64,000 nucleotides of DNA from JBCBSZ01 sp039818945 (GTDB lineage Bacteria; Actinomycetota; Acidimicrobiia; Acidimicrobiales; Poriferisodalaceae), in NCBI GenBank assembly GCA_039818945.1, contig JBCBSZ010000007.1, positions 1-64,000 on the forward strand, in the 5' to 3' direction. Positions 40,051 through 48,291 of the stretch are shown here, in pieces. The notes under the pieces were generated by a model. It was given only the letters and a program-made list of their open reading frames with translations. It was not told where the DNA came from and did no database searches. Made by a program: the position numbers and the translations under genes. The stretch's first letter is position 1, and every line of letters begins with the position of its first letter.

Positions 40051-41678
40051 CCGATCGCCACGGGCCGCGGTGCCACGTCGACCACCGGCGTGGGCGGCGG
40101 GTCGTCGCCGAGGCTGCCGACGAACGGTGCGTCGCTGAACACGAACACCCCACCGTCGGCGGCGACGAGGAGGTAGCCGTCGCCGCCATAGGGCACCATG
40201 CCGCCGACCGGCTGGTTGAGGGCCACGCCGCCCATCGACCCGCGGAAGGTGGCGTCGCCGAAGGCGAAGACACCACCGTCGGAGGCGACCAGCCAGTAGC
40301 CGGCGCCGCTCGGGGTCGGTGCCAGGCCGACCACCGGGGCGTTCAGCGGGAGGCCACCCATCGAGCCGTGGAACACCGCATCGCCGAGGGCGAAGACGCC
40401 GCCGTCGCCGCCGACGAGGTAGAGGCCGCGGCCGGTGCTCGACGACGTGGCGTCGATCACGCCGGCGTTGAGCTGGACGCCGAGCACGTCGCCGATCGCC
40501 GGAGCGTCGCCGAAGGGCACCACGCGACCCCGGTCGGTCACGACCCAGTAGCCGGCGCCGCTCGGGGTGCCCGCCAGCGCCCGAGCCGACTCGTCGGCGC
40601 CGAGCCAGCCCCGCACCGAGCCGAGGTCGGGAGCCGAACCGAGGGCGATGACGTCGCCGTCGGGGGTGAGCAGCCAGGCGCCCTGCCCGTCGGCCGTCTG
40701 CTCGATCGCGACCGCCCCGTCGGCGAGGAAGCCGGGATCGAGGGCCGGAGCGCCGAAGTTGTGCACGATGCCCGACTGCTCGAGGACCCAGTAGCCGGAC
40801 GAGATCGAGGGCGTCGGCGCGGTCGCGGCCGGGGTCGGCGACGACACCGTGAGATCGGGGACGACCTGCCGGAGCCAGTCGAGGACCGAGGCGACCGACG
40901 TGTAGACGGTCGGGGCGAGTCCACACTGCGCGGAGCCGTAGGAGACGACGCCGCCGACGCTGAGTCGACCCTCGCCCAGATCGACGAGGAGCGGGCCGCC
41001 GGAGTCGCCGAAGCACGGCGTCGCCCCGCTGGTGCAGAGCATGGCGCCCGCGACGTAGCGGACACCCCAGGCGGCGTCGCAGGCGGCGTCGGGCATGATC
41101 GTCGTGGCCGCCGACATCAGCCGGTCGGCGTCGATGTCACCACCGGGGTCGACCGCACCCCACCCGTAGGTCTCGGCGGCGATCTCGGTCGTGCCGAGCC
41201 CGGCCGGTTGGCGATCGGGAGCCCACAGCGTCACCGGCTCGAGCGGCAGGGCCTGGGCGAAGTGGACGACGGCGACGTCGGAGCCGCCGAGGAGGCCCCG
41301 GGCCGACGGGTGGACCTCGATGCGCTCGGCGGCGAGCGAGATCATCGCCGGATCGTCGACGACGAACGAGCCGACCTGGCCGATCACCCCGCGGATCGAG
41401 CTGGCCGGGCTGACGCAGTGGGCAGCGGTGAGCACGGCGGTGGGCGAGATCAGCGAGCCGGTGCACAGCCAGCCCTGCCCCTCGTCGTTGGCGATCTCGA
41501 GCCGGACGGTGCCCGGGTTCAGCCCGGCCGGTCGCCCGCCGACGATCGCGGCCTCGACGAGCGGATCCTCCTCGACGATCGCCTGGGCGGTCGACTCGTG
41601 GATCGCGAGGCCGATGCCGACCCCCAGGAGGGCCGCGAGCGCGACCGCCAGGGAGCGGAGGAGGAGGTCGGGGCGCAC
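40047..41678 (-). CDS. Secreted trypsin-like serine protease with C-terminal repeats
   Basis: The 543-residue protein has a signal peptide (about 1-32), then an S1 protease domain with the triad His in 'AVLTAAHCVSP', Asp in 'GLLGGSDVAVVHF' and Ser in 'CFGDSGGPLLVD'; 'IVGGRPAG' marks the mature N-terminus. A short Pro/Thr linker leads to about six degenerate 40-residue repeats ('GYWLVASDGGVFAFGDATFR') like those at the N-terminus of the CapA-like protein. GTG 41678 is chosen because TAGTGT lies 6 nt upstream; GTG 41684 abuts that hexamer. The repeats are probably a propeller or cell-surface-binding module. Confidence 0.91.
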   Translation of the reverse strand: MRPDLLLRSLAVALAALLGVGIGLAIHESTAQAIVEEDPLVEAAIVGGRPAGLNPGTVRLEIANDEGQGWLCTGSLISPTAVLTAAHCVSPASSIRGVIGQVGSFVVDDPAMISLAAERIEVHPSARGLLGGSDVAVVHFAQALPLEPVTLWAPDRQPAGLGTTEIAAETYGWGAVDPGGDIDADRLMSAATTIMPDAACDAAWGVRYVAGAMLCTSGATPCFGDSGGPLLVDLGEGRLSVGGVVSYGSAQCGLAPTVYTSVASVLDWLRQVVPDLTVSSPTPAATAPTPSISSGYWVLEQSGIVHNFGAPALDPGFLADGAVAIEQTADGQGAWLLTPDGDVIALGSAPDLGSVRGWLGADESARALAGTPSGAGYWVVTDRGRVVPFGDAPAIGDVLGVQLNAGVIDATSSSTGRGLYLVGGDGGVFALGDAVFHGSMGGLPLNAPVVGLAPTPSGAGYWLVASDGGVFAFGDATFRGSMGGVALNQPVGGMVPYGGDGYLLVAADGGVFVFSDAPFVGSLGDDPPPTPVVDVAPRPVAIG

Positions 41679-41690
41679 GCCCACACACTA
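41679..41690 (-). promoter_or_regulatory. TAGTGT -10 element before the protease gene
   Basis: On the minus strand TAGTGT (41685-41690) ends 6 nt before GTG 41678, with no Shine-Dalgarno between. Confidence 0.5.
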
Positions 41691-41756
41691 GTCGACCACT
41701 GAGCGTGGTCAAGGGGTCGCTTCGCGCGCTCCGCGGAGCACCGTCGCCCGGTGTGG

Positions 41757-43145
41757 CTACTCCGCGGCGTCGAGGAGCGACTCGGCCACCGCCGGGTGCA
41801 CGAAGAGGCTCTCGTGCAGGTCGGCGACGGTCAGCCCGGCGTTGGCCGCGAGCGCGATCACCGAGATCAGCTCGGCGGCGTGACGGCCGACGATCGAACC
41901 GCCCAGCACCTGACCGGTGAACGGGTCGGAGATGATCTTCACGAACCCGCGGGCGTCGTCGTTGATCAGCGCCTTCGCGTTGGTCGAGAACGGCACCTTC
42001 GTCACCCGGATCTTGCGACCGGTGGAGAAGGCGTCGGCTTCGGCCAGGCCGACGTCGGCGATCTCGGGCTCGGTGAAGATGGCCGAGGCCGCCTTGTCGT
42101 AGTCGATGTGGCGGTGCGGGGCGTTGTGCAGGCCCATCGCGTGCTCGGCGATCTTGCGGCCCTGCATGGACGCCACCGACGACAGCGGCAGCTTCCCGGA
42201 GAGATCGCCCGCGGCGTAGATGTGCGAGACGTTCGACCGGCAGTTGTGGTCGGTGTCGATGTAGCCCCAGTCGTTGACCTGGACGCCGGCGGACTCCAGG
42301 CCGAGGCCCTCGGAGTTCGGGATCGAGCCGATCGCCAGGAGGGCGTGACTCCCCAAGGCGACCCGTCCGTCGTCGCAGGTCACGGTGACCTCGTCGCCGT
42401 CGCGGGTGATCCCCGTCGCCCGGGCGCCCTTCAGCAGCTTCACGCCCCGGTCGAGGAACGACTCCTCGAGCACCGCGGCCGCCTCCGGGTCCTTGTTGGG
42501 CAACACCTGCTGGCGGCTGACGATGAGCGTCACCTCGCAGCCGAAGCTGGCGAACATGTGCACGAACTCGACGCCGGTCACGCCCGAGCCGATCACGACG
42601 ACGTGCTTCGGGAGCTCCTTGGGCGGATAGGCGTCGCGGGTGGTGAGGACCCGCTCGCCGTCGATCGGCGCCCAGTCGGGCACCCGGGGTCGCGACCCGG
42701 TGGAGAGCACGACGATGTCGGCCGGGAAGCGCTCGGTGCCCTCGGCGGTCTCCGCGACGACGGTCGTGGGGCCGTCGAGGTGGCCGCGGCCGTCGACGAG
42801 GCGGACGCCCTGGTTCTCGAGCTGGCTGCGCAGCGAGCCCTCGATGCCCTCCTCGATGCGACCGACGCGACCGCGGATGGCCTCGAGGTCGAGGGTCGGG
42901 TCGGCCTGGGCGAGGCCCATGCCCTGGGAGCGCCGATGGAAGGCCATCGCCCCGCCGGTGGCGATCATCGCCTTCGACGGGATGCAGTCCCACAGGTGGG
43001 CGGCACCCCCGACGACGTCCTTCTCGATCATCGTGACCTCGGCACCGAACCGGGCCGCGTAGGTCGCGGCCTGGTTGCCGGCCGGGCCCCCGCCGATCAC
43101 GACGAGGCGCCGGTGCGCGGCTGCGCCGTGGACGACGAAGCTCAT
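41757..43145 (-). CDS. LpdA-like NAD(P)H flavoprotein (pyridine nucleotide-disulfide oxidoreductase fold)
   Basis: The 462-residue protein has FAD- and NAD(P)-binding motifs ('RLVVIGGGPAGNQAATYAAR', 'HVVVIGSGVTGVEFVHMFAS') and 'YAAGDLSGKLPLSSVASMQG'. The redox disulfide C-x4-C of dihydrolipoamide and mercuric reductases is broken: the segment reads 'GGAAHLWDCIPSKAMI', with only the second cysteine. This matches M. tuberculosis LpdA (Rv3303c)-type proteins, which reduce quinones with NAD(P)H, and the related transhydrogenase group. It starts in an ATGA overlap with rmlA, so the two are co-translated, although no functional link is obvious. Confidence 0.88.
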   Translation of the reverse strand: MSFVVHGAAAHRRLVVIGGGPAGNQAATYAARFGAEVTMIEKDVVGGAAHLWDCIPSKAMIATGGAMAFHRRSQGMGLAQADPTLDLEAIRGRVGRIEEGIEGSLRSQLENQGVRLVDGRGHLDGPTTVVAETAEGTERFPADIVVLSTGSRPRVPDWAPIDGERVLTTRDAYPPKELPKHVVVIGSGVTGVEFVHMFASFGCEVTLIVSRQQVLPNKDPEAAAVLEESFLDRGVKLLKGARATGITRDGDEVTVTCDDGRVALGSHALLAIGSIPNSEGLGLESAGVQVNDWGYIDTDHNCRSNVSHIYAAGDLSGKLPLSSVASMQGRKIAEHAMGLHNAPHRHIDYDKAASAIFTEPEIADVGLAEADAFSTGRKIRVTKVPFSTNAKALINDDARGFVKIISDPFTGQVLGGSIVGRHAAELISVIALAANAGLTVADLHESLFVHPAVAESLLDAAE

Positions 43146-44008
43146 CGTCCGGCTTCGAGGATGGACTGGCAGTACTCGCGATACGGGCTGCGCGGCATGG
43201 CGTCGATCGTACGGGCCATCGCCTCGGCGTCGACATATCCCATGCGGAACGCGATCTCCTCGGGGCAGGAGATCTTGAGCCCCTGCCGCTGCTCGATGGT
43301 CGCGATGAACGCCGCGGCCTCCAGCAGGCTCTGGTGGGTCCCGGAGTCGAGCCAGGCGACGCCGCGGCCGATCTCGACCGCGCGCAGCGAGCCGGCGGCC
43401 AGGTAGGCGAGGTTGAGGTCGGTGATCTCGATCTCGCCGCGGTGCGACGGCGCCAGCTCGCGGGCCATCCGGGGCGCCTCGCCGTCGTAGAGGTACAGAC
43501 CGGGGACGGCGAGGTTCGTCCTCGGCTTCTCGGGCTTCTCCTCGAGCGAGAGGACCTGCCCGTCGTCGTCGAGCTCGACGATGCCGTACCGCTCCGGATC
43601 GTGCACCGGGTACCCGAAGATCGTGGCGCCCGAGGAGAACCCGGCGACGGCCTCGTCGAGGCCCATGCGGCCGTAGAAGATGTTGTCGCCGAGGATCAGG
43701 CACGAGGCCTCGCCGGCCAGGAACTCCTCACCGATCACGAGCGCCTGCGCGATGCCCTTGGGCTCGGGCTGCACGGCGTAGGCGATCTCGGTCCCCCACT
43801 GCGACCCGTCGCCGAGCAGCGACTCGAAGCGAGGCACGTCGTGCGGGGTCGAGATCAGCAGGATCTCACGGATGCCCGCCAGCATCAGCGTGGCCAGCGG
43901 GTAGTAGATCATGGGCTTGTCGTAGACCGGTTGGAGCTGCTTGCTCGCGACCTGGGTCAACGGGTGGAGCCTGGTGCCGGAGCCACCGGCGAGCACGATG
44001 CCTTTCAC
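43142..44008 (-). CDS. rmlA: Glucose-1-phosphate thymidylyltransferase
   Basis: The 288-residue nucleotidyltransferase starts 'KGIVLAGGSGTRLHPLTQVA', with the dTTP-binding G-G-x-G-T-R loop, 'SKQLQPVYDKPMIYYPLATL', 'LILGDNIFYG' (metal-binding Asp) and 'RGVAWLDSGTHQSLLEAAAF'. It makes dTDP-glucose, the entry to the rmlBCD pathway, from which it is separated by about 11 kb. GTG 44008 is preceded by TACCGT 8 nt upstream. Confidence 0.96.
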   Translation of the reverse strand: MKGIVLAGGSGTRLHPLTQVASKQLQPVYDKPMIYYPLATLMLAGIREILLISTPHDVPRFESLLGDGSQWGTEIAYAVQPEPKGIAQALVIGEEFLAGEASCLILGDNIFYGRMGLDEAVAGFSSGATIFGYPVHDPERYGIVELDDDGQVLSLEEKPEKPRTNLAVPGLYLYDGEAPRMARELAPSHRGEIEITDLNLAYLAAGSLRAVEIGRGVAWLDSGTHQSLLEAAAFIATIEQRQGLKISCPEEIAFRMGYVDAEAMARTIDAMPRSPYREYCQSILEAGR

Positions 44009-44022
44009 ACCCGCCGACGGTA
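44009..44022 (-). promoter_or_regulatory. TACCGT -10 element before rmlA
   Basis: On the minus strand TACCGT (44017-44022) is 8 nt before GTG 44008; no Shine-Dalgarno sequence is visible. Confidence 0.5.
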
Positions 44023-44068
44023 CCGGTCACCCTGCGCCTTGGAGCGGCGCGCGATCACGCCCTGCGTG

Positions 44069-45238
44069 TCACTCCGACAGTTGCGGAGCGCAGAGATCGT
44101 CGTACTCGGTGATCTCGATGCGGTCGCGGTTCTCCCAGGTGACCTCGAGCTCCGGGTCCTTGCGCAGCGCGTACTCGCGGAAGCTCATCTCCAACGAGTC
44201 GAAGGCGACGATGCGCCCGCTGAGCGAGTCGCCGACGCCCAGGATGAGCTTGAGCGCCTCGAGCGCCTGGATCGAGCCGACGATGCCCGGCAGCACGCCG
44301 AGCACCCCGGCCTCGGCGCAGCTCGGGGCGAGCTCGGCCGGCGGCGGCACCGGGATCATGTCGCGGTAGGTCGGGCCGTTCTTCGGATCGAACACCGTGA
44401 CCTGGCCCTCGAAGCGGAAGATCGACCCGTGGACCACCGGGATGCCCAGCTTCACCGACGCGTCGTTGAGCAGGTACCGGCTCGGGAAGTTGTCGGCGCC
44501 GTCGACCACGATGTCCCAGTCGGCGAGGACGTCGAGCACGTTCTCGGCCGAGAGCCGGGTGTCGTACGTGACGACGTTGACGTCGGGGTTCATCGCCGTG
44601 AGCGTCTTCTTGGCCGAGTCGACCTTGCGCTCGCCGACCCGGTCGAGGTTGTGGAGCACCTGGCGCTGGAGGTTGGACTCGTCGACGACGTCCATGTCGA
44701 CGATGCCGATCGTGCCGACGCCCGCCGCAGCGAGGTAGAGCGCCGCGGGGCTCCCCAGCCCACCGGCGCCGAGGAGGAGCACCTTGGCGTCGAGCAGCTT
44801 GCGCTGCCCGGCCTCGCCGACCTCGGGCAGCAGCAGGTGACGGGAGTAGCGGAGCTTCTGGTCGGGGGTGAGCGTGACCGGCGTGGACCAGTCGCGGCCC
44901 TCGTCCTTCCACTTCCCGAAGCCACCGTCCATCGAGACGACGTTCGTGTAGCCGAGCTGACCGAGCGTGTCGGCGGCGAAGGCAGACCGCACGCCACCGG
45001 CGCAGTACACGACGACCTCGGCGTCGTGGTCGGGGATGAGGTTCTCGACCTGTGCCTCGAGGTGGCCGCGGGGGACGTGGATCACGTCGCGCAGCGCGCC
45101 CTGCTCGTACTCGTCGGGCTCGCGGACGTCGAGCACCACGAGGTCGGGCCGGGCGGCGATGCGCTCGGCGGCCTCGGCGGTGTCGATCTCGTCGATGCGC
45201 TCCTTGGTGGACTTCAGGAGCTCGCGGAAGCTGGCCAT
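44069..45238 (-). CDS. MoeZ-like adenylyltransferase with N-terminal rhodanese domain
   Basis: The 389-residue protein has a rhodanese domain (about 15-115; active Cys in 'VVVYCAGGVRSAFA') followed by a ThiF/MoeB E1-like domain ('LRYSRHLLLPEVGEAGQRKL', 'VLLLGAGGLGSPAALYLAAA', 'DNFPSRYLLNDA', 'PSCAEAGVLGVLPGI'). It should adenylate and thiocarboxylate small sulfur-carrier proteins for molybdopterin, thiamine or cysteine synthesis. In the usual MoeZ the rhodanese domain is C-terminal; here it is N-terminal. The four zinc-binding cysteines of MoeB are replaced (T-Y-R-D for C-x2-C; L-E-V-T for the second pair). It follows GAGGAG at about 9 nt. Confidence 0.9.
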   Translation of the reverse strand: MASFRELLKSTKERIDEIDTAEAAERIAARPDLVVLDVREPDEYEQGALRDVIHVPRGHLEAQVENLIPDHDAEVVVYCAGGVRSAFAADTLGQLGYTNVVSMDGGFGKWKDEGRDWSTPVTLTPDQKLRYSRHLLLPEVGEAGQRKLLDAKVLLLGAGGLGSPAALYLAAAGVGTIGIVDMDVVDESNLQRQVLHNLDRVGERKVDSAKKTLTAMNPDVNVVTYDTRLSAENVLDVLADWDIVVDGADNFPSRYLLNDASVKLGIPVVHGSIFRFEGQVTVFDPKNGPTYRDMIPVPPPAELAPSCAEAGVLGVLPGIVGSIQALEALKLILGVGDSLSGRIVAFDSLEMSFREYALRKDPELEVTWENRDRIEITEYDDLCAPQLSE

Positions 45239-45286
45239 GTCGGGATACTCCTCGGCGGGGACGACGGAGAAAACCTACCGGGTGGG

Positions 45287-46075
45287 TCAGGTATTCCGAC
45301 GGGGCCGCACCAGCCGGGGCAGCAGGTCGCTGATCGAGGCGAGCAGCAGCTCGTCGGCGAGCTCGTCCATGTCGGTCGGCGAGCCGTTGACGATCACGAC
45401 GCGGGCGCCGTGGCGCTTGGCCACCGGCACGACCGCGTTGATCGGCGCCACCGCCAGCGTCGACCCGACGGTCAGGAGGACATCGGCGTCGATCGCGGCC
45501 TGCTCGGCCCGCTCGAGGTCGCTCGCCACGAGGTTCTGCCCGAACGAGATCGTCGCCGACTTCAGGATCCCCCCGCAGACCAGGCACGGCGGATCGTCCT
45601 CTCCCGCTCGCACCCGGTCGAGGGTCGGCCCCATCGGGCTCCGCTCGCCGCAGTCCCAGCACTCGACGTGGTGCATCGTGCCGTGGACCTCGACCACGAG
45701 CTCGGGATCGGTGCCGGCGGCCTGGTGCAGCCCGTCGACGTTCTGGGTCAACAGGGCGTGGAGCTTGCCCCTCCGCTGGAGCTGGACCAGCGCGTCGTGC
45801 CCCGTGTTCGGCTCGGCGGCCCACACCGGGGAGTCGACCCGGTTCCGCCACGCCAGCTGCCGGACCTCGGGGTCGGAGAGGTAGGAGCGGATGTTCGACA
45901 TCTTCTCGGCCTTGGGGTTGCGGGTCCACACCCCCTTCGGGCCTCGGTAGTCGGGGATCCCGGAGTCGGTCGAGATGCCCGCGCCGGTGAGCACGGTGAC
46001 CCGCTCGGCGTCGTCGATCCACTCGCGGACCCGGTCGATCGCCTCGTCGGGCAGGGGCGGCAGCTGGTCGAGCAC
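45287..46075 (-). CDS. Sir2-family NAD-dependent protein deacylase
   Basis: The roughly 262-residue protein has 'VTVLTGAGISTDSGIPDYRG' (NAD-binding), 'LLTQNVDGLHQAAG' (catalytic region), 'VEVHGTMHHVECWDC' with the general-base His, and a zinc ribbon of two C-x2-C pairs ('CWDC', 'CLVC'), then 'TVGSTLAVAPI'. It removes acyl groups from lysines at the cost of NAD. I prefer GTG 46075 because CAGACT lies 7 nt upstream; GTG 46123 would leave only 17 bp to the divergent HD gene. Confidence 0.92.
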   Translation of the reverse strand: MLDQLPPLPDEAIDRVREWIDDAERVTVLTGAGISTDSGIPDYRGPKGVWTRNPKAEKMSNIRSYLSDPEVRQLAWRNRVDSPVWAAEPNTGHDALVQLQRRGKLHALLTQNVDGLHQAAGTDPELVVEVHGTMHHVECWDCGERSPMGPTLDRVRAGEDDPPCLVCGGILKSATISFGQNLVASDLERAEQAAIDADVLLTVGSTLAVAPINAVVPVAKRHGARVVIVNGSPTDMDELADELLLASISDLLPRLVRPRRNT

Positions 46076-46140
46076 GACGGTGAGTCTGCCAGGGCGCGAG
46101 GGGCTCGACGTGACCCCGGCCACATCGCGATCATGGGGTC

Positions 46141-46713
46141 ATGACCGACACCGCGCCCCGGGCCTCGTTCACCGCGATGGACCACTCGACCCGTGAGGAG
46201 TGGGCGCTGATCGCCCGCGAACACGACAAGCTCCTCGACGCGCTGCCCGATCAGGTGCTGCGCCACCTCGAGCTGCTCGACGGCGACTTCGGCGGCTTCG
46301 CCGTCGACCGGCTGACGCACAGCCTCCAGACCGCCCACCGGGCCGAGGCCGACGGGCGCGACAACGCCTACATCATCTGTGCGCTGCTCCACGACATCGG
46401 CGACACGCTCGCCCCTCGCAACCACCCCGACATCGCCGCCGCCCTGCTCAAGGAGTGGGTGCCCGAGGGCTACCACTGGATGGTGCAGCACCACGGCATC
46501 TTCCAGGGCTACTACTTCTGGCACCACCTCGACGGGGACCGCAACGCCCGCGAGGAGTTCCGGGGTCACGAGCACTTCGAGCTCACCGCCGAGTTCTGCG
46601 CCAAGTACGACCAGGTGGCGTTCGACCCCGACTACCCCACCCCACCGCTGTCCCACTACGAACCCCTCGTGCGGAGCTTCTTCACCGCTTCTCACAGGCC
46701 GTGGGGTGGGTGA
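46141..46713 (+). CDS. HD-domain phosphohydrolase, 3' end altered by element insertion
   Basis: The protein as it stands has 190 residues with the HD metal-binding pattern His...His-Asp...Asp ('HSLQTAHRAEADGRDNAYII' then 'CALLHDIGD', 'MVQHHGIFQGYY'). It resembles small HD phosphohydrolases related to inositol oxygenase-like and phosphonate-degrading proteins. The last codons changed when the mobile element inserted: the shared 48-bp core ends at Ser184, after which this copy reads H-R-P-W-G-G-stop, while the copy of the 3' end at 57775-57825 stops directly with TGA. The ancestral protein therefore had 184 residues and probably still functions. Confidence 0.9.
   Translation: MTDTAPRASFTAMDHSTREEWALIAREHDKLLDALPDQVLRHLELLDGDFGGFAVDRLTHSLQTAHRAEADGRDNAYIICALLHDIGDTLAPRNHPDIAAALLKEWVPEGYHWMVQHHGIFQGYYFWHHLDGDRNAREEFRGHEHFELTAEFCAKYDQVAFDPDYPTPPLSHYEPLVRSFFTASHRPWGG
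46645..46692 (+). repeat. Left attachment site (attL) of the integrated element
   Basis: This 48-bp segment, the last 16 codons of the HD gene before its ancestral stop, is identical to 57775-57822; a few more bases upstream also agree with one mismatch. Insertion at the 3' end of a gene while preserving its reading frame is typical of site-specific integration. Confidence 0.85.
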
Positions 46714-46920
46714 CGTCTACGCCTCCTGCTCCAGGGCAAGCGTTCGCAGCCGAGCTCTTGACGAGCTCGTCCCGACACGGCGGATCACCCGTGCTCGCCG
46801 TGTCACCCCGCTTGCAGGGACTCAACGACCTCGACCGCTGCGGTGGCCCACCCGACCGAGCCCTCCCGGGGGCGATGGGGCGCACCTACAGCCTCCACCA
46901 AGGGCGGCCGCCACTCACCG

Positions 46921-46933
46921 TAGAGTCGACGAC
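46921..46933 (+). promoter_or_regulatory. TAGAGT -10 element
   Basis: TAGAGT (46921-46926) lies 7 nt before GTG 46934 with no Shine-Dalgarno sequence. Confidence 0.45.
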
Positions 46934-47215
46934 GTGCCGCCCTGGGCTGCCATATCGATCGTTGCTCTCCTCCTCGGGATGTTCCTCCAGCTCGTCGGAC
47001 TTCGTTTGCTCTGGGTCGAGATGAAGCAGGCGGCGGCCGCCTTCGACACTCCTGACGGAGAACCCGGAGGCCTCCGGTACATCCATCTGCAGGGCGACGG
47101 TGCCGTCTGGCGCTCGCTCACCGACCGGACCAACGCCAAGCGGTCCGCTGGGCTGTTGGCCGGCGGGGTGTTCCTGTCCGGCGTCGGTGGTGCGCTTCCA
47201 CTCCTTTGGGCCTAG
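46934..47215 (+). CDS. Small two-helix membrane protein of unknown function
   Basis: The 93-residue product has two hydrophobic segments, 'AAISIVALLLGMFLQLVGLR' near the N-terminus and 'GLLAGGVFLSGVGGALPLLW' at the C-terminus, with a charged loop between. GTG 46934 is supported by the TAGAGT element. It is the first gene inside the island from the left. No family is recognised. Confidence 0.6.
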   Translation: MPPWAAISIVALLLGMFLQLVGLRLLWVEMKQAAAAFDTPDGEPGGLRYIHLQGDGAVWRSLTDRTNAKRSAGLLAGGVFLSGVGGALPLLWA

Positions 47216-47405
47216 GCACGGGCTACCTTCGCCTTGAGACCGTCGCCGCCGTCGCCTGGGTCCGGGACGCCGCAGACTGGGAGGGGTGCACCCTCAGCGC
47301 CGTTGTCCAGGCGGTCGCAGTGGCGCAGGAGGAGGACCGCCACTCCTCTCTCGCCGAACACTTCGGTCCCACATGCGCAGATTTCGACACCAACCAGCCC
47401 TCTCC

Positions 47406-47417
47406 TAGACTGACTGA
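47406..47417 (+). promoter_or_regulatory. TAGACT -10 element
   Basis: TAGACT (47406-47411) lies 6 nt before GTG 47418 with no Shine-Dalgarno sequence. Confidence 0.45.
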
Positions 47418-48287
47418 GTGTGGAACTGGGTGGGACTGGTCGTTGTTGCGACGCTTGGCACCTGGCTGGCCGGTGGGCTTGACCGGGTAGTCCCGATCGA
47501 AGCCCTAATCGGCGCACGCACGAGGCTTATCGCCCACTGGCGGTGGGCGTTTGCAGTTGGAGGACTAGCGGCAGGCCTCCTGATCGGCATGACCCTGAGT
47601 GGCGACGGTGACGGCACAACCACCGTCAACGCCGGCAGCACGCCGCAGACGACGACCTCGACCCCGACCACGACGGCGCCTTCCAGCACGACCACCGAGC
47701 AGCGTGATCTGCAACCCGACCCAACTGTCCAGGCTGAAGAAGCCGCCCCTCAGAGCACTGCGCCAGACATCGAGACAACGACGACGTCACGACCGCCGGA
47801 CACGACAACATCGACGACCTCCGTGCCAACTTCAACCACGGCACCTCCGACCACCCAGGCGGACCTTCCGTCCGTACCGATTACGTCTCGTCAGTTCGAC
47901 TCGGGATTGGTTGACGTCGATGCGAACGCAAGAATCGTCAACGAGGAGTTCGAGTTCGAGGACGCCTTTGTCCTCGGAGGCTCCTACCACTGGATAGAGA
48001 CGGCTACGTTCAATCTTGGAGGGAGCTTCCAGTCCCTCTCCTTGGTGCTCGGAATCAAATCAGACACCTTCGCCCCCGAGAACATGATGGTCCGGATAAT
48101 CGGGCTTGACGGCGAAGGTGCGGAGACCGTGCTCTTTCGAGAGTCGTTGCCGCATCCGGCACACCGGCTGGTCAACGCAGACGTTGGATCGTTCCTCCAG
48201 ATCCGGTTCGAGATCGAGCCGGACGAGGGAGGAAGTAGTCGGACCGAGGTCGTCTTCGGCGACGCACAGCTCACACCCAAGGCCTGA
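47418..48287 (+). CDS. Membrane-anchored protein with Thr-rich stalk
   Basis: The 289-residue protein has two hydrophobic N-terminal segments ('WVGLVVVATLGTWLAGGLD' and 'WAFAVGGLAAGLLIGMTLS'), a Thr/Ser/Pro stalk (about 65-150) and a C-terminal domain of about 130 residues rich in strands ('FEFEDAFVLGGSYHWIETAT', 'FQSLSLVLGIKSDTFAPENM', 'FLQIRFEIEPDEGG'). The C-terminal pattern resembles the NPCBM-like carbohydrate-binding fold, weakly. Together with the 93-residue membrane protein it could be a surface feature encoded by the island. The function is unknown. Confidence 0.75.
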   Translation: MWNWVGLVVVATLGTWLAGGLDRVVPIEALIGARTRLIAHWRWAFAVGGLAAGLLIGMTLSGDGDGTTTVNAGSTPQTTTSTPTTTAPSSTTTEQRDLQPDPTVQAEEAAPQSTAPDIETTTTSRPPDTTTSTTSVPTSTTAPPTTQADLPSVPITSRQFDSGLVDVDANARIVNEEFEFEDAFVLGGSYHWIETATFNLGGSFQSLSLVLGIKSDTFAPENMMVRIIGLDGEGAETVLFRESLPHPAHRLVNADVGSFLQIRFEIEPDEGGSSRTEVVFGDAQLTPKA

Positions 48288-48291
48288 GGTC

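Noticed and set aside
46645..46692. tRNA gene as the integration target
   Set aside because: The repeated core is coding sequence of the HD gene; no cloverleaf or T-loop motif is present.
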